From Actinomycetota bacterium (lineage in GTDB: Bacteria; Actinomycetota; Actinomycetes; Nanopelagicales; Nanopelagicaceae): DNA of 11,569 nt. Numbering within the stretch: position 1 is the first letter of the stretch; each line of letters starts with the position of its first letter. The notes under the pieces were generated by a model. It saw nothing but the letters and a program-made list of their open reading frames with translations, was not told the DNA's origin and did no database searches. Positions 7,266 to 11,569 of this stretch are shown one piece after another. The translations under genes were made by a program, and so were the position numbers. The stretch covers positions 1 through 11,569 of the forward strand of contig CANGVO010000017.1 in NCBI GenBank assembly GCA_947457445.1, in the 5' to 3' direction.

Positions 7266-7931
7266 GTGCAAAGATCGCGAGAGATACGAATTACTCCAAG
7301 TGTATTGAACGCCGATCGCAATAATTTGCAAGATGAAATATCCAAAATTGCCTCTGTTTCTGATCTTCTGCATTTGGACATAATGGATGACAAATTCGTA
7401 CCTAATTTCACTTGGGATTTCAGCGCCGCAGAGTTAATCATCAAAGGTTCTCCAATTCCAGTAGATGCGCACCTGATGATTTCGGACGTGGATCGAATCG
7501 CCCTTGACTACGCAGCTATCGGAACGGCAAGTGTGACTATTCATGCAGAGGCATCCGAAACACCTCGTGCAACTTTGCAAGCGATTCGTAGAGCGGGCGC
7601 TCGATCTGGTTTGGCGATAAAACCGGGAACTGAAATCACCGCTTATCAAGATCTTTTAGATGCGGTAGATATGTTCTTAATAATGACTGTTGAACCAGGA
7701 TTTGGTGGACAGAGTTTCATGATGGAAATGATGGATAAAGTCGCACAAACTAGGAAGATAATCGGTGATCGACCAATCTGGTTGCAAGTCGATGGTGGAA
7801 TATCGCTAGATACCATAGCGATAGCCTGCGAAGCGGGCGCCGACACTTTTGTCGCGGGCTCTGCAGTTTTTAACTCATCCAGCCCTGCTGAGATGGTAAA
7901 AATGCTTCGCCATCGAGCATCTGTTGTCTAG
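7266..7931 (+). CDS. rpe: Ribulose-phosphate 3-epimerase
   Basis: Rpe interconverts ribulose 5-phosphate and xylulose 5-phosphate in the cytosolic pentose phosphate pathway, using a metal-bound TIM barrel. The 221-residue product has the family length and motifs: ITPSVLNAD at 9-17, HLDIMDDKFVPN at 36-47 with metal ligand His36 and catalytic Asp38, DAHLMI at 67-72 with His69, MTVEPGFGGQSF at 140-151, and VDGGIS at 175-180 with the second catalytic Asp176. The first motif usually reads IAPSILSAD, so Asn replaces a Ser. The start is a GTG with no Shine-Dalgarno but a TANNNT box six bases upstream. Position after fmt and rsmB matches other actinobacteria. It stops at 7931, directly before the hisE promoter-like box. 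Confidence 0.96.
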   Translation: MQRSREIRITPSVLNADRNNLQDEISKIASVSDLLHLDIMDDKFVPNFTWDFSAAELIIKGSPIPVDAHLMISDVDRIALDYAAIGTASVTIHAEASETPRATLQAIRRAGARSGLAIKPGTEITAYQDLLDAVDMFLIMTVEPGFGGQSFMMEMMDKVAQTRKIIGDRPIWLQVDGGISLDTIAIACEAGADTFVAGSAVFNSSSPAEMVKMLRHRASVV

Positions 7932-7937
7932 TAAACT
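7932..7937 (+). promoter_or_regulatory. Putative -10 box (TAAACT) of a leaderless hisE promoter
   Basis: TAAACT starts the base after the rpe stop, and six bases (AGCCAC) separate it from the hisE ATG at 7944. It fits TANNNT with the same spacing as the boxes before coaBC, metK, def and rpe. No Shine-Dalgarno is present. It would drive hisE-hisG. Confidence 0.58.
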
Positions 7938-7943
7938 AGCCAC

Positions 7944-8207
7944 ATGAAATCTTTCGATCAACTCTTCGACGAACTCGCTCAAAAAATTGAGAGAGGGGAT
8001 GCTGAGTCCGGCACAGTAACTGCCGTAAATGGTGGAATACACAACATCGGAAAAAAGATTCTGGAAGAGGCAGGCGAAGTCTGGTTAGCCGCCGAACACG
8101 AAAGCGATGAGGCTTTGTCTGAAGAAATTAGCCAGTTGATCTATCACCTGCAGACTTTGATGCTGGCGCGCGGTCTTAAGCCAACTGATATTTACCGTTA
8201 CCTATAG
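7944..8207 (+). CDS. hisE: Phosphoribosyl-ATP pyrophosphatase HisE
   Basis: HisE hydrolyses phosphoribosyl-ATP to phosphoribosyl-AMP and diphosphate, the second step of histidine synthesis. The 87-residue all-helical protein is a stand-alone form, not fused to HisI. It shows the MazG/HisE-type metal-binding signature: [19 protein letters not shown] around 36-54, with the EExxE-like acidic cluster, then [11 protein letters not shown] and a terminal [13 protein letters not shown], closely matching actinobacterial HisE. The ATG at 7944 gives the expected N-terminus ([11 protein letters not shown]). hisG begins 12 bp downstream, so the two first pathway enzymes are adjacent, though in reverse of reaction order. 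A leaderless promoter is inferred from the TANNNT box. Confidence 0.95.
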   Translation: MKSFDQLFDELAQKIERGDAESGTVTAVNGGIHNIGKKILEEAGEVWLAAEHESDEALSEEISQLIYHLQTLMLARGLKPTDIYRYL

Positions 8208-8214
8208 AAAAGAG
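8208..8214 (+). promoter_or_regulatory. Weak ribosome binding site of hisG
   Basis: AAAAGAG lies five bases before the GTG at 8220 in the 12-bp hisE-hisG spacer. It supports hisG being translated from a leadered, hisE-linked mRNA. Confidence 0.4.
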
Positions 8215-8219
8215 CTTAA

Positions 8220-9065
8220 GTGTTAAAAATTGCTGTCCCAAATAAAGGCTCCCTAGCCGATGCTTCTATTGCGATCTTAAAAGAGGCTGGTTATCGCCAG
8301 AGAGTTGATTCGAGAGATTTGATTTTAACTGATCCAGAAAATGGCGTTGAGTTCTATTATCTGCGCCCGCGCGATATTGCCCTCTACGTAGGAACCGGAG
8401 AACTTGAAGCGGGCATCACCGGACGCGACTTGTTAATTGATTCAGGAGCGAAGGCATCTGAAATATTAGCTTTAGATTTCGGTGGTTCGACCTTTCGTTT
8501 TGCAGGACCTGCGGGAAAACCCTGGCAGATTAAGGATATTGCGGGAAAAAGAATCGCGACCGCCTACCCTGGTTTGGTTGCAGATTTTCTGGAAAGAAAT
8601 AACATCAAAGCCGATGTTGTGCGCCTAGATGGTGCGGTCGAAAGTAGCGTTCGTTTAGGCGTTGCTGATGTTATCGCTGATGTCGTTAGTACTGGAAATA
8701 CTTTAAAACAAGCAGGTCTGGCCATTTTTGGTGATCCTATTTTGCAGAGCGAAGCAATATTGATTTCTAGAGAAGGAAGTAAGTTGGCAACTGAATTGGA
8801 AATTCTCTTGCGACGCTTGCAGGGTGTGGTTACGGCTCGTCAATATGTTTTGCTTGATTATGACATCCCTAAAATTAGCGTTGACAAAGCTTGCGCAATT
8901 ACACCAGGACTTGAGTCTCCAACAATTTCACCTTTACAAAAAGAGGATTGGGTTGCAGTTCGCGCTATGGTTTTGCGTAAAGATACAAATAGATTAATGG
9001 ATGAACTTTGGGCGTTAGGCGCACGCGGAATTCTGGTAACTGATATTCACGCTTGTCGTCTATAG
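8220..9065 (+). CDS. hisG: ATP phosphoribosyltransferase HisG, long (self-regulated) form
   Basis: HisG joins ATP and phosphoribosyl diphosphate to form phosphoribosyl-ATP, the first committed step of histidine synthesis. The 281-residue length indicates the long form. Two catalytic lobes (about 1-205) include PNKGSL at 7-12, GITGRDLL at 65-72 and the PRPP-binding region DGAVESSVRLG at 137-147 running into DVVSTGNTL at 154-162. A C-terminal ACT-like domain (about 207-281) in this family binds histidine for allosteric feedback inhibition, so no HisZ partner is needed. The GTG at 8220 yields the canonical MLKIAVPNKG start. The stop TAG overlaps the stop of the convergent serB by six bases in total (CTATAG), leaving no room for a terminator between them. 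Confidence 0.97.
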   Translation: MLKIAVPNKGSLADASIAILKEAGYRQRVDSRDLILTDPENGVEFYYLRPRDIALYVGTGELEAGITGRDLLIDSGAKASEILALDFGGSTFRFAGPAGKPWQIKDIAGKRIATAYPGLVADFLERNNIKADVVRLDGAVESSVRLGVADVIADVVSTGNTLKQAGLAIFGDPILQSEAILISREGSKLATELEILLRRLQGVVTARQYVLLDYDIPKISVDKACAITPGLESPTISPLQKEDWVAVRAMVLRKDTNRLMDELWALGARGILVTDIHACRL

Positions 9066-10304
9066 CGAATCGGATTCCTCTACTTCTTCACGCGTGATCC
9101 CCAGCAAGTAAAGAACTGAATCCAAATACGGCGCTGATAACGAGCTATCTGCAGCAGCCTTTACTGCGGGTTTGGCATTGAAGGCGATGCCTAATCCTGC
9201 GACTGCGATCATATCTAGATCGTTCGCTCCATCACCTATGGCGATAGTTTGCTCAAGTGCTATTGAATGTTCATCAGCGAATTCCCGAAGAGCATTGGCT
9301 TTCCCGGCTCGATCAATTATTGGACCTTTTAATTCTCCGGTGATTATTCCGTCGATAATCTCTAAATTATTCGCACGCATATGTTTAATTCCGAGCTGGG
9401 AAACAATCGGTGCGATTACACTTTCAAATCCGCCAGAAACGACAGCGACGTGATGTCCGAGTTTATGCATGGTACGAACCAGGGTTCGTGCGCCAGGAGT
9501 TAGCGTAATTTCTTTTTGAACATCGCTTAGTACTGATTCGGGTAGACCAGCTAATAACTTCACGCGGGCACGTAAACTTGCCTCAAAATCTAATTCACCG
9601 CGCATCGCAGATTCGGTAATTGTGGCGATTTCAGTTCCTTTACCCGCCTTCTTCCCCAGTAGTTCAATGACTTCCTCTTGAATCAAGGTTGAGTCAACAT
9701 CCATTACGACAAGTTTTTTGGCCCATCGCATGAGACCACCGGGGGACACGGCGATATCTACAGAATTCTCGTTTGCGATAGTTGCTAGTTCGGTGCGCAG
9801 TTTCATAATTGCTACACCTGAGACAGTTAGCTCTATTGCGGTTACTGGGTAACTTGCGGTGCGATGAATTCGCTCAATATTTCCACCGTTTGTGGCGATC
9901 GCTCTGGCGACCGCAGTGAATGAAGTAGGTTTAAGTTCGGGTGCCAAAACAACAACATGACACAGAGCGCGTTTTGCTGCGATTGTTGAAATTGAGCTAT
10001 CTTCAAAGGCTGAAGCGATATCTACTCCGAGACGGCCTGAACATAGTTCAAGGTCTGCTTCAATCGTCTTCGCGTGAGCGGGATTGACCGCTAGTAGAAC
10101 TGTAAGGATGACTCTCTCTCGAATGACCACTTGCTCTATATCTAAAATCGTTACCGCGAACGGTGCCAAAGTTTCGAAGAGACCTTCTGTGATCCCCGGC
10201 TTATCTACTCCAGAGAGCAGGATCAAGCCAGTAAATTGCTCTGTTTTTCCAGTGATCGTCATGAGATCGCCTAGATTATCGTGAATCACATACAACTGAC
10301 TCAT
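9060..10304 (-). CDS. serB: Phosphoserine phosphatase SerB with two N-terminal ACT domains
   Basis: SerB dephosphorylates O-phosphoserine to L-serine, the last step of the phosphorylated serine pathway, in the cytosol. Two ACT-like domains (about 24-100 and 115-190) resemble M. tuberculosis SerB2 and probably sense amino acids. The HAD phosphatase domain follows: MDVDSTLI at 201-208 with nucleophile Asp202 and general acid Asp204, VVSGGFES at 288-295, Lys335, and GDGANDLDM at 357-365 with Mg-binding Asp358 and Asp362. At 414 residues it is about the family length. An in-frame ATG at 10262 (codon 15) would give 400 residues and fits the usual short run before the first ACT strand (TGLILLSGVDKPG), so the start is not settled. 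It is divergent from the ABC ATPase across 43 bp and convergent with hisG. A serB-ABC ATPase neighbourhood is also found in mycobacteria. Confidence 0.95.
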   Translation of the reverse strand: MSQLYVIHDNLGDLMTITGKTEQFTGLILLSGVDKPGITEGLFETLAPFAVTILDIEQVVIRERVILTVLLAVNPAHAKTIEADLELCSGRLGVDIASAFEDSSISTIAAKRALCHVVVLAPELKPTSFTAVARAIATNGGNIERIHRTASYPVTAIELTVSGVAIMKLRTELATIANENSVDIAVSPGGLMRWAKKLVVMDVDSTLIQEEVIELLGKKAGKGTEIATITESAMRGELDFEASLRARVKLLAGLPESVLSDVQKEITLTPGARTLVRTMHKLGHHVAVVSGGFESVIAPIVSQLGIKHMRANNLEIIDGIITGELKGPIIDRAGKANALREFADEHSIALEQTIAIGDGANDLDMIAVAGLGIAFNAKPAVKAAADSSLSAPYLDSVLYLLGITREEVEESDSL

Positions 10305-10347
10305 ATTTAAGCCTGATTCGCCGTGATACCCACTATCTTTTTCATCT
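10305..10347. other. Divergent intergenic region between serB and the ABC ATPase gene
   Basis: These 43 bases are the largest spacer in the window and must serve two genes leaving in opposite directions. On the plus strand TATCTT is a promoter candidate. On the minus strand only a weak CAGGC Shine-Dalgarno-like run lies before the serB ATG, and I see no TANNNT hexamer in the spacer at a useful distance. The serB promoter may therefore overlap the start of the ABC gene, or serB may start at its second ATG (10262), which has TAATCT ten bases upstream. Confidence 0.5.
10334..10339 (+). promoter_or_regulatory. Possible -10 box (TATCTT) for the ABC ATPase gene
   Basis: TATCTT fits TANNNT but ends eight, not six, bases before the ATG at 10348, so the transcript would be leaderless or carry one or two extra bases. 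No Shine-Dalgarno is present (the spacer is pyrimidine-rich). Less certain than the five exact-spacing boxes. Confidence 0.35.
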
Positions 10348-11145
10348 ATGGACAGCCAATCTCAGTTGAGCATTCTTGCGATGCAGGGAGTTAGCGTCTC
10401 TCGTGGCGGCCGAGATATTTTGGGACCGCTAGATTTCAAGATTCAAAATGGGGAGCGTTGGGTAATCCTTGGTCCTAACGGAGCCGGTAAATCTACGCTT
10501 TTAAACATTCTTGCGACACGCATTTTTCCTACAAAAGGAACAGTCAAGATCTTAGATAAAGAGATGGGCAAAGTTGATCTTTCCGAACTGCGAACCCGAA
10601 TAGGAATTTGCGCGAGCTTATTGGCAGAAGATATTCCTGATGATGAGTTTGTCCGAGATGTAGTTTTAACTGGGGCTTATGCCGTAATAGGACGATGGAA
10701 TGAGCGCTATGACTTATGGGATGAATCGCGAGCGGTTGCTCTTCTTACAACTTTTGGCGTAAGAACTTTGGCCGATCGCAGGTATTACACCCTCAGCGAT
10801 GGCGAAAAGAAGCGAGTACAAATTGCACGTGCTTTGATGGCCGATCCCGAACTCCTGTTATTGGATGAACCAACGGCCGGACTTGATTTAGGGGGTCGCG
10901 AAGATCTTTTACATCGTTTCGCAGAATTCTCGCAAGATCCATTAGCGCCAGCAAGTATCGTTGTAACGCATCACATAGAAGAAATTCCGGCTGGCACGAC
11001 ACACGCTTTGATTATTAAAGATGGAAAAATTGCGATATCTGGTCCGATATTTGAAGTGATTACAACCGAGCATATGTCTGCAGTATTCGGAATTAACATT
11101 ACCGTTTCGACAGATGGTCAAAGGTTCTTTGCGCGCAGCTCATGA
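10348..11145 (+). CDS. Orphan ABC-type ATP-binding protein (ModF/COG1119-like)
   Basis: A single 265-residue ABC nucleotide-binding domain with Walker A GPNGAGKST at 42-50, signature LSDGEKKRVQIARAL at 149-163, Walker B LLLLDEP at 169-175, D-loop AGLD at 177-180 and switch histidine His208 in VVTHH. The signature LSDGE and the run ELLLLDEPTAGLDLGGRE resemble the ModF-like group. At the usual Q-loop position the sequence reads GICASLLAEDIP, with no glutamine. There is no membrane segment, second ATPase domain or permease in view; ung follows at once by ATGA overlap. A similar ATPase lies beside serB2 in mycobacteria. It could energise a distant permease or act as a soluble ATPase. The substrate is unknown, and the ModF resemblance is not evidence for molybdate. 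Confidence 0.88.
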   Translation: MDSQSQLSILAMQGVSVSRGGRDILGPLDFKIQNGERWVILGPNGAGKSTLLNILATRIFPTKGTVKILDKEMGKVDLSELRTRIGICASLLAEDIPDDEFVRDVVLTGAYAVIGRWNERYDLWDESRAVALLTTFGVRTLADRRYYTLSDGEKKRVQIARALMADPELLLLDEPTAGLDLGGREDLLHRFAEFSQDPLAPASIVVTHHIEEIPAGTTHALIIKDGKIAISGPIFEVITTEHMSAVFGINITVSTDGQRFFARSS

Positions 11146-11569
11146 CCAGCTTCCGTAGCCAAATACATCCATCCTGGTCAGATGCGTTGCAAGATTTACT
11201 GCCTCTCTTAGATGAGATTGAAAATACACTCCGAAACCAGGACTATCTGCCTTCACATGACAACGTTATGCGTGCCTTATCCAGAAACTTAGCGGATTCG
11301 AGAGTATTGATCGTAGGACAAGATCCATACCCGAGTGCAGAACACGCCATGGGTCTCTCCTTCTCGGTTCCCAAGACCGTTTCTAAATTGCCATTAACCC
11401 TTAAGAATATTTTTAAAGAGCTAAATTCAGATTTAGATTTAGGCGAACCAAATACGGGAGATTTAACGTCTTGGCATTCGCAGGGAGTTGTTCTGCTTAA
11501 TCGAACGCTGACCTGCAAAAAGGGTGAAAGTAATTCGCATTTGAACATAGGTTGGAGAAGAATTACCGA
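11142..11569 (+). CDS. ung: Uracil-DNA glycosylase, family 1 (partial, 3' end outside the window)
   Basis: Ung excises uracil from DNA at the start of base-excision repair. The frame is open from ATG 11142 to the window edge, giving 142 residues of an expected 220 or so. Visible motifs are VGQDPYP at 58-64 with catalytic Asp61, AMGLSFSVP at 69-77 (uracil pocket), GVVLLNRTLT at 115-124 and SHLNIGW at 132-138. GQDPYP, where E. coli has GQDPYH, is the usual actinobacterial form. The ATG overlaps the ABC ATPase stop (ATGA), with no separate Shine-Dalgarno evident, so translation is probably coupled. The C-terminal HPSPLS-type DNA-binding loop is not in the window. Confidence 0.93.
   Translation, partial: MTSFRSQIHPSWSDALQDLLPLLDEIENTLRNQDYLPSHDNVMRALSRNLADSRVLIVGQDPYPSAEHAMGLSFSVPKTVSKLPLTLKNIFKELNSDLDLGEPNTGDLTSWHSQGVVLLNRTLTCKKGESNSHLNIGWRRIT

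Noticed and set aside
7077..7444. Minus-strand frames across the rsmB-rpe junction
   Set aside because: They overlap the 3' end of rsmB and the conserved 5' part of rpe and show no family features; shadows.
7838..7860. Hairpin CGACA-CTTT-TGTCG with T run in rpe as a terminator
   Set aside because: The stem is only five base pairs, the T run is in the loop rather than after the stem, and it lies inside rpe codons.
11243..11548. 101-codon minus-strand frame at the window end
   Set aside because: The opposite plus strand encodes Ung with GQDPYP and LLNRTLT motifs, which accounts for the sequence.
1..11569. Defence island, prophage, insertion sequence or novel multi-gene system
   Set aside because: Every gene but the ABC ATPase belongs to a named housekeeping family in conserved order; I see no transposase, integrase, terminal repeats, CRISPR repeats or block of different base composition.

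Overview
This window reads as a compact, ordinary chromosomal housekeeping region from an actinobacterium of modest G+C, by eye in the 40s percent. The order rpoZ-coaBC-metK-priA-(def)-fmt-rsmB-rpe, followed by hisE-hisG and a two-ACT-domain serB beside an orphan ABC ATPase, is typical of Actinomycetota. Several proteins also carry actinobacterial variants: a degenerate PriA, CoaBC with PAMHxxMW, HisE with [10 protein letters not shown] and Ung with GQDPYP. The lower G+C, very short spacers and compactness suggest a streamlined lineage such as the freshwater acI/Nanopelagicales group. That placement is an inference.

Layout. Positions 1-84 hold the 3' end of rpoZ. Then on the plus strand come coaBC (coenzyme A), metK (SAM), priA (replication restart), def and fmt (N-terminal formyl chemistry at initiation), rsmB (16S rRNA m5C methylation), rpe (pentose phosphate) and hisE-hisG (histidine). 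serB (serine) lies on the minus strand, and its stop codon interlocks with that of hisG. From a 43-bp divergent spacer the plus strand resumes with an ABC ATPase and a uracil-DNA glycosylase cut by the window end. No stretch over 300 bases lacks a gene; the longest spacer is the 43 bp between serB and the ABC gene. I see no tRNA or rRNA gene, CRISPR array, mobile element or convincing intrinsic terminator.

The clearest non-coding structure is a repeated promoter architecture. Five genes (coaBC, metK, def, rpe, hisE) have a TANNNT -10 hexamer ending exactly six bases before the start codon, and none of the five has a Shine-Dalgarno sequence, as expected for leaderless transcripts. priA has a clear Shine-Dalgarno, fmt and hisG weaker ones, and rsmB and ung start by overlapping the upstream stop. 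The array is therefore probably split into units coaBC / metK-priA / def-fmt-rsmB / rpe / hisE-hisG / serB / ABC-ung rather than one long operon.

I found no undescribed multi-gene system. The points most worth following are the leaderless promoter series, the ATPase-dead PriA, a pair of DnaA-box-like sequences inside priA, the direct rpe-hisE junction where relatives usually carry riboflavin genes, and the orphan ABC ATPase with no permease in view.
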